DNA from: Vespula vulgaris
Taxonomy: Eukaryota; Arthropoda; Insecta; Hymenoptera; Vespidae
Length of the DNA stretch: 64,000 nt
Assembly: GCF_905475345.1 (NCBI RefSeq)
Contig: NC_066594.1
Location: 7,095,001-7,159,000, forward strand
Reading direction: 5' to 3'
Position 1 is the first letter of the stretch. Each line of letters begins with the position of its first letter. The position numbers were made by a program, and so were the translations under genes. The notes below the pieces were generated by a model. That model worked only from the letters and a program-made list of their open reading frames with translations. It ran no database searches and had not been told where the DNA came from. Positions 26,989 to 41,597 of the stretch are shown here, piece after piece.

Positions 26989-28490
26989 ATAGTAGTAGTA
27001 ATAGTAATAGTAGTAGTACTAATAGTAATAGTAGTAATAGTAGTAGTAGTAGTATCATCAACATCAGCAACAGCAACAACAACAGTAGGATCGAAGTCGA
27101 GTCATCGTCCTCCTCCTCCTCCTCCTCCTCCTCTTCTTCTTCCTCTTCCTCTTCCTCTTCGAGCAACGTCAGATCGAACGATCTTCATCGATCTTCTCGG
27201 TTAAAGTTACGACACGAGAACGAGCTGGATCAAGATATCGATCATGGACATTTTGAATCGTCCAGTCTGCGTTCGATCGATAACTCGCCCTCGCAATATC
27301 TGCGTTCAACCGAATCGATCGAGCGCAAGGATTTCAATGACATAAGAGCGATATCCTTTCAAGTACCAAAGCCAGAAATGTTTGAAGAGTTAAATGTCGA
27401 CGAGAAGGAACGTGATCGTTCTATCGAATCCCTTGTTAAATCTGTCCGTAACAGTAATCACGATATCGACCCTACCAAAATCGAAGATCCATTAAAAATG
27501 ATCCCAGAAACGAGGAAGGATCATCGTTCGAGATTAATGAACGAATTGTTGATATCTGCTAACGAGAAATCAACGAAAGCGTTTTACGAGATCAAACCTT
27601 CGGTTAAAACCGAACTCGAAAGGAACAACGACGGTCATAATAATAATAATAATAAGAATAATAATAATAATAGTAATAATAACGGTAGTAATCGTCGTCA
27701 ATCGATTATTACTAGCACGCAAAAGGAGTTAGGTGGAAAATTTATTCTGCCGAGCGTTGACAGTGCCATTGGGAAATTTGGACCTTACTTCGTCGATGGC
27801 GATCGAGAGATTAACGTAACTGCAAGGATCGGTAGCACCGTTGGCCTTGATTGCAAGATAGGCTTGCTTGGCGATAAAAAGGTAAGAACAATTAAATCAA
27901 TCTTATCAATCCGTATTATCGATACGTATTATAATCGTGAATTTAGTACGCGTAAATCAAAATTTGGTATATCTTGTAACGATTCGTTGGTTAAAATCAG
28001 ACGTTTCAAATACTCTACAATTTTATAGATCAACACTTTTCTCTTATCCGATAGATCTTAGAATAAGATCGACGTTGGTGATAAACAAATTAAAATATCG
28101 AGAAAAATCTTAATCGGTATATATTATTCATTTTTATTATCGATTAAAACAAAATATACGGATATAATAATAAAAATGATAACAACAACGTAATACTAAT
28201 TCTCCAAATATTTTTACGCAACAAAATATATCTCGGATAACACGATCTTAAAATGTATAACTACATATGCACGCAAAAAATACATGATCGTTGTTTGACG
28301 GATAAGAACAAAAACAAACAAACAAACAAAAAAGAAAACAAAAAAATAATCTAACGCTTAATATCGAAAGCTTATTACTAAAAGTAAATCCATCAGCTGA
28401 GCTCTCCAATATCGGAGTTTATGTATACCATTTGCCGTTATCAGATTAAACGGTTCTACTGCGAATCGATCGAGGTACGCGCGTTTCCGT

Positions 28491-28545
<55 letters not shown>

Positions 28546-29550
28546 CTCTCCTTCTCATCCTCTCTCTCTCTCTCTCTTTCTGTGATGCAAATCGCAACTC
28601 TACGTGGGATTCGTGGATGCGAACGTTTTCGGCTTCGATCGTGATTAGCCTTAATCGAAACGCGAAAGAACAACGAAGCTAATCTACCGGGTTGCCCGTT
28701 TCCAGAATCTAGCCACGAATACCGAATGATTTCATTCGTTAAACCGTTGTAAGAGGGAATGCGCATAGTGGTCGTATATGTAGAGAGGACATGTAATGAA
28801 AAAAACGTTCGAGAGGGATCGCTTAATAAAAAAAAAAAAAAAAAAGAAGAAAGAAAGAAAAAAAAGAAAAATAGAAAGCGAAGGGAAAAAGGAAGGGAAG
28901 AAAAAAGGAACCAATCCGCGAAACGACATTTTTTTTGTTTTTATTCTTCTATTAATTTATCTTTTATTTTTTTATCTTTAATATACGAACTCACAGTGAA
29001 ATAATTATTCGGTGTTATTGCGAGAGAATCGTTGGTGGTAATAATAAAATAATTTTATGGATGAGCGAATAAGAGGGAGAGAGAAAAAAGTAAATAATAA
29101 AATAGAAAAGAAAGATGGAGGGGAGCGAGATTAAAATGAGTTAGAGAGAGAGAAAGATCATAATTGCAAACACTTTGTTAATCTTCTCTCCGTTTCTTTT
29201 TCGTTTACTTTTAGCGGTATATTTCTCTGGTGCACGTTTTGTCAGCAAGAAACTTTCCGCATTTCAATCGGTGCCTCTTCTCGGTGTCTCTTTCTCGAGT
29301 TTGAGAAACCCCACCCTTATCTTATCCTCTCTCTTTTTCTCTTTCTTTTTCTCTCTCTCTCTCTTTCTCTTTCTCATAGATTCTCTCGTGAGCAAGAGGT
29401 AGAGTACGAAGTCGCTTGAAATTCCTCAGGGATTCATATTCTCTGGAATACGTAATGTGAAACCGATTGTGGCGTTCGGCCGTGCCAAGGAACGAAAACG
29501 AGTGCTTCCGATTCCACCTTGGATATCCATAATATATATAGATATAGATC

Positions 29551-29607
<57 letters not shown>

Positions 29608-30772
29608 ATATGCTTCAAGAATAGCAAACGACTTGAAACCGCCTTCGAGAACGACAAACTTTATCGCGAAACATCGTCTTTCAAAAATGACCGATCGGTA
29701 GTAAAGAAAAATTAGTTTAATATATATATATATATTTATGTGTATATATATTTATGTATATATATATATTTATGTATATATATGTATTTATGTGTATATA
29801 TATTTATGTATATATATATATATATGTGTGTGTGTGTATGTGTGTGTGTATGAATATAAGAAAAGGATAGAAATGTTTCGTACGAAAAAGAAAAATAGAT
29901 AAAAATTTTTGAAATGATTTGTAATCCATAATCGTTCCAAGAATTTTTGAAATTATCTACGATCCTTAATCATTCCAAGAATTTTTCAAATTATTCGCAA
30001 TCAATAATCTATGTAAGAATTTTTGAAATGATTTATAATCTATAATCGTTTGAAAATTAATATCAGATTTTTTACGAGTAGTACGAATCAATGATTTCAT
30101 GTACTGTTGCAGTTGTGCGTATCTGAAACATTGACTAATACTATCGATAATATCGAACAATTACTCGTAGTACTCCTAATGTATAACCTATTGATTAATA
30201 ATACCGCTGATAATATCAAACATTGACTACTTGTACTACTATATCAAATATTGACTCGTACTACCGACAATATGAAGCATTGACTCGTACTACTGTTAAT
30301 GTATAACACGTTGAGTCATAACACCGATAGTATCGAACATTGACTCGTACTACTATGTCAAATATTGACTCCTACTACTGCAAATACGTATATACGTATA
30401 TTACGTATTTACTCGTACTACTATTAATATAAAACGTTGACTCGTACTATTACAAACGTACATACGCATTGACTTATACTACTGATAGTATACATCATCG
30501 AATACGAATAATAAGTAAAATATTGACTTAGACTATTAGTGAAATTTGATTCGTCAATGAATTATTTAAAAAAAAAATTAATTAATAAAAAAAAATAAGG
30601 TAGAAAAAGAGAGAGAGAGAGAGATTCTTGAAATTGATATAAATAACTTAAAAAATATTTTTATTATAGTAATAAATTTATTATAATCGATGTTTATTTT
30701 ATAAATTTTTTTGTTGCGATGATACGGAAATAAATTAATTAATAAAAAAATGAGAGAGAAAGAGAGAAAGGA

Positions 30773-30803
<31 letters not shown>

Positions 30804-32560
30804 AAAGTCCTTGAAATTGGCGATACGTATCAGTCGACTAGATTCTAGTTTCGAAAGACGACAGAGTTAAATTCTCGGAGAAGTTGCTTACCTTACCTTC
30901 TCCGACCCTCTCTTCGACCTCCGAAGTGAAAACTTTGACCTCTCTCGCGTATACTCTCCCGTAGCACGAGTGTCGAAGACTAATGTCGCGGCTGTGAACT
31001 AACTTTCGTAACTAACGACTCCTTGGTCCGTAGGAAACTCGACTTTTATTCGCGAACGTTTGATAAACTCTAGGTTTGAGAGTGAATCGGAGTGATGCCT
31101 CCCGTGAGAAAGCATTCGTTCTTGTGTATTGTAAGTTTTCTTGTATCTGTAGCGTAGCATAGAAAATACTATCAAGATCAAAGGTTACCTTATTCGTATC
31201 ATTTTTATAATCGTTGGATATAATCTTTAGGAGTCTTATCAAAACTTAAAATTAAAACAATCGTTAGAACGATCGTGATCTTTATCGTCAAATTCGGATT
31301 ATCGAATGATATAAAATCGACGAACGAAATAAATTTGGTGTCTTTTCGATTTGACAAAAATTAATTTACAAATGTTTCTGATCGTTTGTTTTATAGGTAA
31401 CTTGGGTGCAACAAGACAAGGATTCCTTTCGACTTTTAACCGTTGGCAGGATCCCATATAGCGTCGATCAAAGGATCAGTCTTCATTATCGGTAAATTCT
31501 ATTATCTGCTAGTCCTCTTTAATCGATACAAAGAAATATATATATATATATATAAAAACTATTTATCGATCGTCCCAATCGTAATTACATTGGTTCCTCC
31601 TTTCCGTTCTTCTTTCTGAAACGAAGAAAGAAAAAAATAAAAAAAAAATAAATAAAAGAAAAAAAAATAAAGTAGATAGACCCTCGGAAAAATTGAATTA
31701 CCGAAAGGATTGAACGCGATTTGTATTATCATGCATGATTTTTATTTTTTTTTTCACCCTACAACGCAAACGAGAAATTTATTCTGTATATGTATTTTTC
31801 ATCTCTCTCTCCATATATATATATAGACCCACACACAAACACTCACACACACACATATATATGTATATATCCTATTTTGTGAAACGAAATCAACGATTTT
31901 ATGTGCCATGAAAATCAAACGTCCTGGTAAGTCGGTTTTCTGGAAAACGACAACACCATCGTCTCGTAGTAAACGAACCACCACAACGACAACCCCAATC
32001 CCTCCAACCCCATTCTCCCCTTGTGTCATCTCTCTCTTTCTCTCTCTTTTTCTCTATCCTTTCTCTCTCTCTTTCTCTCTTTCTCACTTGACTGAAAAGG
32101 AAATGAAGTTTTCCCTTCTTTTGATCGTACCAGGTACCCAAGTAACTGGAGATTGCAAATCCTGTATGCTTCGCCAAGGGACTCAGGACTGTACAAGTGT
32201 CAAGTATCTACTCATCCACCTCTTGTGAAGAAAATTAACGTTATCGTCACGGGTAAGAAGAAAAACAAATTTACGATTAACCTGCTTATTTTTTCATCTC
32301 CCTCTCTTCTTTTGCTATTACTCTTCCCTCCTTTTCTTTTTTTTTTTTAAATTTTAACACGCGTCAATAATTTTTGAAGATGAATTTTACATGTCGTTCA
32401 TGTTGTATTCACTCTTTGCGATCGAGCGAAAAGGATAGAAAAAGAAGAAAGAAAAGAATATTCGACGTATCTCGTAGATAATTAGAATATGATTCATTTG
32501 TTACGTCGGTATACAAATTTTTATCGAAGAAATTACTCGCATTTATCACTAAAGTAAGAA

Positions 32561-32601
<41 letters not shown>

Positions 32602-33453
32602 AAGGATAAACAAAACATTTTTTATTTCTTCGAAATATTTCTCTTTACATAATCGATACATCTCGATGTTACTTCGAGAAAAACAAAAAGAAAGAAAGAA
32701 AGGAACAAGCGAACGAAGAAACAAAGAAAGAAGAAAAAAGATAACAACAAAATAAAGACACATCCATATTTGAACGCACATCCCTTCTTGCGCGAATCTA
32801 TATAATAATAATAACAACAATAATAAATTCACTGTCACCTAGATACATACATCATGTTATTACGCGGAAAAAAAGAGACAAAAACACGCACGTACATACA
32901 ATCTCTTATTCCGCGAATCGATGTAATGATAAATAAGAAATCTCGTGTCACCTTCTCGTACGAATAATAATATAGTATGAGTCAAATTAGTCATCGTGTT
33001 CGTTATACTAGGTTTCAGTAGTATCTAGAGTCTCCTACGTATCGGAAGTATCTATGCTCGAAGAGTCGTAACGGTAGACGTAAACGTAAACGTAGACGTA
33101 GACGTAAACGTAACGTGAAGTGAAGTGAAGTGAAGTGAAGTGAAGTGAAGTGATGAAAGACAGAGAGAAAGAGGATGGATGAGAAAGAAGAGGAAAAGAA
33201 AGAGGATGAGGAAAGGGTCAGGAGGAAATCGAAGGCAAGAAGGGTAGTCGAAAGGTTTCCTCTCGAGAACCACACGACAGATATCGTAGACGATAGGGGA
33301 GAACAGAAGTGGACGATAAAGTATAGACATCGATAAGAGAGTAAGTAAGAGAGAGAAAGAAAAAAAGAAAGAAAAAAAGAAAGAAAAGAGAGAGAGAGAG
33401 AAAGAGAGAGAGAGAAAGTCCTTGTAGAAATAAACGGGAAATGTATTGGCCTC

Positions 33454-33484
<31 letters not shown>

Positions 33485-35039
33485 TCTTTCGAGTTCGTTC
33501 ACATCACTCCTTCGTGCGGTCCGAATCCCCTTACGTCACCAATTCGGTGCAATGGAAACCCGCATTTCCTCGACTATAAGCGCCCCAGTGGCCGGTAATC
33601 TGATCTGATCCGAAGAGGACCGAACGAGAGGACGACGTCGGTCCGACGGTGAACAAAAGCTGGCCCGTAAGGGCGAAGTAGGACAGAACAAACCCGGATA
33701 GACCGACATTGTTACGCCAGCCGTCGTCTTCCCCTCCCTTTTCTCTGTCTTTCTCTTTCTCTTTCTCTTTCTCTTGTCTTCTCGCTCGTTCTCACTTATT
33801 ATCTTTCTCTCTCTCTTATTCACTCACTCTTCTATACGAATACCTTCACATCGTCCTTGTCTTTCCGTTCGTTCTACGACCTCCTGTCGTTGGAATTTCT
33901 TTGATCATTGACCCCGTCGTCCAGTAGTTTTCTCCCTCCTTCATCTCTCCCTCCTTCTATCTTTTTCTCGTTTTCTCTGTTTCCTATAACCCCCTTTCCC
34001 TCGTTCCGACGAGTACCACTAACCAATTTCGAGGAATGTTTTGTACTTTACAATCCAGATTCTTTTGATACCACCATAATTGCAAGTTAATTATCAATAT
34101 TCAAAGGAATGTTTTCGAATTGATATTAGTATTCGAATCAACGATGGAGTATAGAGATATAATCTTTTTTTTTTTTTGTTTTTTCGAAATCCTCACCTCG
34201 TGTAGATTACGCTTTATTAAACTCGTAGAGTGGCTGAGATTTAATGTTTATTACATTTTATATATTTTATATTCGGTTAATGATCCCAGTAAGTGGATGA
34301 ATAATTAAACGTAATTGGAAACGAATTTGTTTATATTATGAACAATTAACGATTACTGGATTGGAATATAAGTGTCTATGACGTATCTCTTTGTATGTGT
34401 GTATAACAATCGTTTTAATTTACTCGATATCTCTGACTTGTCCTTTGTTATTTCTTTTACATGTATATATATATATATTTAATTTTTTAATTTTCTTTTT
34501 CTTCTCTTTTTCTTTAATACAACGAGACTCGTAACTCCACAAAGAAAAAGCTCTGCTGTTTGATGGAGGGGATGGAGGAGAAGAGGGAGGAATTAATCAA
34601 GTCCCATCGACGATCAAAGAGATTAGAGAATAAGATTCAGAGATTAAATTAACAATCGGTTTGAGAGTACACATAGATAGGAGTTTCTCATTGTCATTGA
34701 GACAATGAATGGAATCACTCGCTACTATTATATCAAACCCGTATTCGTAATCGTTATTACAAAAATCTACAAAACGATTTTGATCTTTGATTAATTAATT
34801 GATATAATCTAAAATTTCGTTGTCAACATCAATACAATAAACATAGAAAAAAAATTAAAAGAACAATAAGATACAACGAAAGAGTTGAAAGTCCAAAAAG
34901 AAGAAGAAGAAGAAAAAATGAAAAAGAAAAAAGTACAAGAAACCAAAAAGAGAAAAAATAATTCGTACACCTCTGGTTATTATCTACTTGATACTCGTTC
35001 ATTATACAATAGTTTGAAGTGTGTTTGAATAGTATATGG

Positions 35040-35076
<37 letters not shown>

Positions 35077-36535
35077 AAGAGAAAGAGAGAGAGAGAAAGA
35101 GAGAGAGATAAAGAGAGAGAACAGTGATTCTTTCACTTTGTTTCTTCAAGAGATACAAATGAGAAAGGAAGCTTTTACGTCTTTTATCTCTCGTCGCCCT
35201 CGATTTAGAGAGAAAGAGAAAGAGAAACTAAGGCCAAATCTGCCGTTTCGTCTCGTCGTTTATTTTTCTTCTGCTTCTTTCTTTTCTTCTTTCTCCTTTT
35301 CTTCCTTTACTTCTTCTTCTTCTCTTCTTCTTCTTTTTTCCTTTTCTTCCTTTGATATGTTCCGCCCAGACCAAAAATGAAACTGTACCTACTGCAAGCT
35401 TGTGCTACAGAGAGGCGAATCCAGCAAAATGATTTACCTAACCTCGTTTCCACGTTAAAAGCATAAGTAGAAAAGCTGCTGGCTATTATTTCGAATCCTC
35501 GAATAGTCTAACAATATGGTTACTAAGCAGCGTGTATTTTTTTTTTTTTTTTATTTCGAGATAATATGGAATTCGAAGAGTGCTATGTACGTGTATGTAT
35601 ATATATATATATGTATTATATACGTATATATAAACGTAGAGATTAACCCCATTCACATTTGATTTTTATTTATGTTTTTTCCTTTTTTTCTACTACACTT
35701 TTCTTTTCTTTTTCTCGTTCATCCTTTTTTATTTTTTATGAATCATGTACGCAGCAAGAACGATTAATTAACTTTCTCTTTTTTCCATTCTTTTTCTTTT
35801 CTCCCTCTCTTTTTCTTTATTTTTTAAAGAAGAAGAAAAAGCAAATGTGCAATCGATTAGCAGCTCATTACACGTTATCGCGCTTTCCTTCGATAGAAGT
35901 AAAATCGTATCCATTTATTTTCCCCCTTTCAACCCTTTCTATTATCCCTCTACGATAAGTTAAAAAGCAAATATATTGTTCGTTCAACGATCGACTTTAA
36001 ATTTAATCTCATTTAGTTACTTAAGAAGATTCGAACTGTTTTACGATCGAACATCTGATTATATATACGTATCCTTAAACCTAAAGGAATTTGTTATGTT
36101 GTTATTCGTCTTTTTTTCGAATAACATTCTCTCTCTCTCTCTCTCCTTCTGTCTTTCTGAACAAGGTAAATGCATATCATACTATTAAATAGCTCGCTCG
36201 GTTAGCCTTTTGATAAATTTTTCAAAGTCTCTTTTCTTTCATGACTAATGGATGTTTATTATTTCATTATGAGAAGTTCTATGAGTACCGAGAAGACTAA
36301 TCGTATTACCAACGACGAAGAATAAAGAGCTTCTGAAGAATTTGAAAGTTGTGAGAGTGTGAGAAAGAGAGAGAATGCTTGAACTTTCAACTTTTCTCTC
36401 GATTTAGGAAATATTCGTGGGCGCGATGGTAATTTTAATGTTCTAGTAGAAGAAAGAAGCTTAGTTTTAACTCCTGTGATGGAAAAGTTGCCCTAATGTT
36501 TTTACATTTTTCATAAGGGTTTTTCTTTTTTTTTT

Positions 36536-36566
<31 letters not shown>

Positions 36567-38399
36567 TTCGAGTCAAGAGATTGGTTATTACTGCTCTCTC
36601 TCTCTCTCTCTTTTCATTCGTATTCCATTATCTCTTTCATTGTGTTACATTTAAAAACAATCGTTTTACCTTTCGTCCTGATTTCGATGAATACGATTAA
36701 TATTAATAAAAAGAGAGAAACAGAGAAAGAAAAAAAAATAAAAATAAAAAAATATCATCAGCTGTTCAATCAGCTTTTCTCTCAATCCTTCACGATAATA
36801 TTTTCGACACATTTCGATGTTTTTCACACATCGTACGAGATCCCTCTTTTTCTTTCTCTTTCTCTCTCGTTATTAATATTGATGATAATAATAATAATTA
36901 TAATTAATATTAATATTAAAAAAAAGGAATTATGACAAAGCAAGCTCGTATCTTCGCGGACAGAATTTTTGTGCGCAGAATCATAAACACACATTCGATA
37001 AATTTTATAATATTTGAATATAAATACTGTGTCCTATTATCTAGAACAAAAAGTGACAGGGGATCTCGAGAAAAATTACAATCCTTCATTGCATATTTAT
37101 AAGAGAGTTACATCGTGTTTGTACGTAATATGGGTACGTACGTACGTACGTAAATACTTTGAACGTAAAGGTTCTTTGATGTCGGCTTGTTTATTAAAAC
37201 GTAACGTAAAATATGTGATAATCCACGGTATGTGATGCATCTCCTTTGAAAGTATGATTTTTCCGTAATAAAGGAAATGCTTTTTCACGGATTACATTTG
37301 CACAATATTTTTCAACTCGTTCTCATCGTTGATCATCGATAAATATAAGTACCTTTGAAAAGTATTGGTCATTGTTAACGCGACGGCGGATTTAATTTTT
37401 TTTTTTTCATTCTGTTCGATGAATTAATTAATTAAACAAAAAAAAAGGACAGAAAAAAGTCTATTACAGGGGAGTCCTTCCGAAAATGTAATCGTAACAA
37501 ACTCGAAAACAAATTTTTATTAAAGGTTAATGCTTTGGTTAGAGATTAAAAAGAAAAAAGAGAGAGAGAGATGAAAAAACATTTTTTTTTCATTCATCGA
37601 TTATCAAGAAATTAAGAGATTGACTGATAAGTAAAAACGTCGAAACATTTAATACAGTCATTTAAATAAATAAATTTTTACTCTAAAAGTTACTTATATC
37701 GATCGATTCAATACTGTATCGGTATACGTAACATGATACAGATTATCGTATACTATAATGTTATTCGATACATTACAGCTTCCAACATTAACATTTAATA
37801 ACGGAAACAGTTTAATTATTCCAAAGATCGTATCGATCGTTCAACACAAAACGAAACTGTCTTCGCTGTTAGAAAAAAAAAATGAATGAAAGATGCAACT
37901 TTTCACTTGTGCCTATTGGATTAATTAATTGATAAAAAAGAAAAGAAGGAGAAAAAAAAATACAGAAAAAAGAAAAATTCGAACTTCAATCGTAGTAGAT
38001 TCGAAGAAATTTGTTGATAAAAATTTTAACGAAATTATTTTAAGGAGATACATATGTGTGGGTTGAAGTTCTTCAATTAAAAAGAAATAGAAGAAAAAAG
38101 ACATTTCGATAGAAATAAAAATGAAGAAAAATCTTTTTGCGTCTCTCTCTCTCTCTCGGTTTCTTTTGTCTCTTTTCGTTCCTCAACTTTATCACTGTTA
38201 TTTCGCATAACACGAACTGAGATCGCGAAGAGAGAAGAAAGAGTAATACGAAAGGTTCGGTGAGAAAGAGACAGAGAGAGACTACATTCGTGTCTCGAGA
38301 ATACGATCTATTTTCTCAGGTGGCAAAACAAACTTTGGCTATGCGAAAAGCAGGATAGTGATCCATTCGGAAAGAGAAAAATAGACTAGTCGTGAAAAC

Positions 38400-38435
<36 letters not shown>

Positions 38436-38945
38436 AGGAGAAGCTCTTATTAAGCTTCGTTCGATAATAAATTACAAAAGTGACCACATAACAAACAGAT
38501 CATTTCTAAATTAATAAAAAATTAACGATTAAAGCACGATAATAATTCTAATTAAATTGATTAGATCATTTAACATAAAAAAGAAGAAAAGAAAAAAATA
38601 AAATGAATTACTCGATTCCTCCCTTTGATGAGAAAAAAGTATTTGATCGTGAACGTTGTTCATTATTAATATTATAAAAGATTGTTAAACATGAAAATGA
38701 AACAGTTCGTATATTCAGTTTCGTCAGTGACAAATAAAATCTCCCTTATTTACGTTCGATCTTTTTTATTCAATATTATCGTGGGTGGTATTGGGATGAG
38801 GGGGTGGGATAGGATACGAAGAGATATGGCCATCCATCAAATTATAGAACTAATCGATTATCCATTATAGAAAATTGTTCGTATTCGAGATTGATCCGTA
38901 TTAACGAAACTCATATTATTTCATATATACATACATTTTTTTTTC

Positions 38946-38991
<46 letters not shown>

Positions 38992-40834
38992 TATTAATGT
39001 GATTGTAATATAATTGACGTATTAAAAAATAATTGTACTCGATAAGATATTATAATACTTGTAACATAAGCGATAAATCGATATTTCGATGGAAGTAACA
39101 ATTTGTTAAATTGATATGACAACCGATCGAAGTAAACCGATCGATTAATCATGGATTTCCAACATTCCAGAATTCGTATTATTATCCATTGGAACTTCTA
39201 CTTTCATCGATAACGTCGATAAATATTCGATGAATATTCATTGTTTCGTTAGATATTGATTTTAGTTTACTTAAAGCTTCTCTCTCCTCCAGTATTCATG
39301 AACCATATCGAACTTTCCTTGTCGCGGATTTGCCGATTAATTTACAAGTTACTCGCTTTGCGTTAAACAAGCGCGTTATCATCGAGAATATATGCATATT
39401 TGGTACAGGTGCTGAAGGAACATTTGCATCGAGTATATAAACTTTCAAGATTGAAATCGTTCAATTCTATAACAAAAAGAAAAAAAAAAAGAAAGAAAGA
39501 AAAGGAAAGAAAGAATGAAAGAAAAATTACATAAATAAATACGAATACATAGTATCGTACAAATTTTTGTAGCTTAGTTCGATAAAAGAAACAATATCGC
39601 AAAGTGATCAGACAACTACGAGATTTATTTCTATTACATTAATGACAAGTACCGACTAGCTCGATAATAATTCTAATCGATATCGATTAGTTCGTATCAA
39701 CACAGTTTATCGATGATATCGAAGAGAGGATATCACCGATAAATAAATAGATATGTTGACAATATTTCAAGAGATTATTCGAGCAAATACTGTTTTATCG
39801 AAATTCTTATTATAAGAATCTAGGATTTATTGAATACTATGTCGAATTTCATTCGATGAAGAGACGGATAGAGAGAGACAAAGATAAAGAAATAAAGAGA
39901 GAAAGAGAGAAAGACAAAAAGAGTTCTTGAGGTCATAAGAAAGAAGAACTGAATGGACAGTCTGATATTATTTCGCAGAAGCCAAAGCCTTTCGTTTCGG
40001 TACTGGTCGAGAAAGAGAGAGAGAGAGAGAGAAAAGAGATGGGTAGTAAAGACTGAAAAGAAGGAAAGGACGGTACTTAAAGTTCGCTCGATCGTAAAAG
40101 TCGACCAAAAGAGGGAGAAAGAGAAGAAGGGGGAGAGAAAAAGAGGTTGTATTTTCTTGGATGAGACATAAGTTGCCAAGACGTTTCAAGGTTTCCTTCG
40201 AAATCTCAAACGTTATCATCCCTTCATGATAAAGTAATTATTCACATATATATATAATACATATATGATTTTAATTAGATATTTAAATTTTCTACGACCA
40301 AATATCAATCGTAACAATAGTAATAATAACAACAAAAGATAATGATATTTATTAACGATGAAAATATATCATTTCGATCGTTTTACAAGAATAGATAATT
40401 TCGTGATTATCGATCTCTTTTGTTTTCTTTAAAATCGATTTCTCGAAGGAAAGAAATTTTTTGATTTTTTGAACAAAAATATTATCGTATGGGAATAAAA
40501 AGAAGAATAAGAATGAAAACGAAACAAAAAAATAAAAAACGAAAAAGAATAAATAAATAGGAAGGAAAGAGGGATACGAGGAAGAGAGATACGTCAAATT
40601 GTAAATATGATCGTTCGATATGTTGAACGAAAATCCACAATGAAATATTACACGACGATCAAAAATTTCGATATATCGAGAGGATATCGAGTTAGCTCTA
40701 GCACAGAGTGGATTTTACAGAATTTCTTGGATGCCTTCTCGGTGTCGGCAACGATGCGGAAAGGTATACAAGAAAGAGGAGACACTCTTCGAATAATACA
40801 TCGACGTGGAATAGACGTATACATACATACATAC

Positions 40835-40889
<55 letters not shown>

Positions 40890-41548
40890 TAGATACGTAT
40901 GATGATACTGTCGTACATACATCGATAGACGAATGCAATCGACTCGAAGGAATTCGAGTTGCTTTAATATTATCTAGTATATACCACGAAGAAATCGGCT
41001 ATACAATCATAGAAAAAAGTTCAACGACGAATGACGTATCAATATCGTTCCTAATACGATTCATAAAATTTCCTAAATAATCTGAAACGACGTTTTTCGC
41101 GTTCGAACATCTTTTTTCTTTTCGTCCTTTTTCTTTCTTTTTTTCTTTTCTTGTCTTTTTATTTCTTCTTCTTACGAGAACGCGCAATCGAATTTATGAA
41201 GATGTAGTCAGATTTTAACGTTTCACGTAAAATTCAATCGCGAGGAGTTTAACAATGGCTAACGATTTTTTTCCTCAAGAATGTTTCTACATTCTTTTTT
41301 CTTTTTTTTTCTTTTAATAACGCATAACCGTTTAATGAATCGAAATTTTAAAAGTGTAACGATGAATATTAACGTAAGATGTAACGAAGATCGAGTGGAT
41401 TGCTAAACGATTTGCGACTTGTATTTAAATAAAACGAAGAGAAAAGAAACGGGATTGAAAAATCTTGAAAGAAAAATTAGATTTTTCTTTACGAGAGGAA
41501 AAACTTGTGAAGACGCGAAGAACGCAGACACACGCGGAGATAGATAGA

Positions 41549-41597
<49 letters not shown>

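Larger units (their letters stand above)
27882..31396 (+). other. intron 2 (3.5 kb, phase 0)
   Basis: Donor GTAAGA, acceptor TTTTATAG. It holds CT/CTAT, (TA)n and TATATTTATG-type repeats, an exact-period 38-bp minisatellite (29904-30056) and a second short-unit array (about 30110-30500). If retained, the frame stops at 28028, giving a protein cut within Ig1. No nested gene seen. Confidence 0.85.

Noticed and set aside
26924..27166. Minus-strand open frame of Glu, Asp and Leu runs over exon 2
   Set aside because: It is the antisense of the two Ser-codon tracts of the Dpr-like exon; no start context, domain or splice support.
34688..34708. Small hairpin TCATTGTC-ATTGA-GACAATGA
   Set aside because: A perfect 8-bp stem with a 5-base loop is expected by chance in 64 kb and is too short for a microRNA precursor.
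40607..41080. 157-codon plus-strand open frame in intron 4
   Set aside because: A central Tyr-Ile run comes from the 48-bp (AT)n. The flanks match no family I recognise and there is no evidence of splicing. An unknown single-exon gene is not excluded but not supported.
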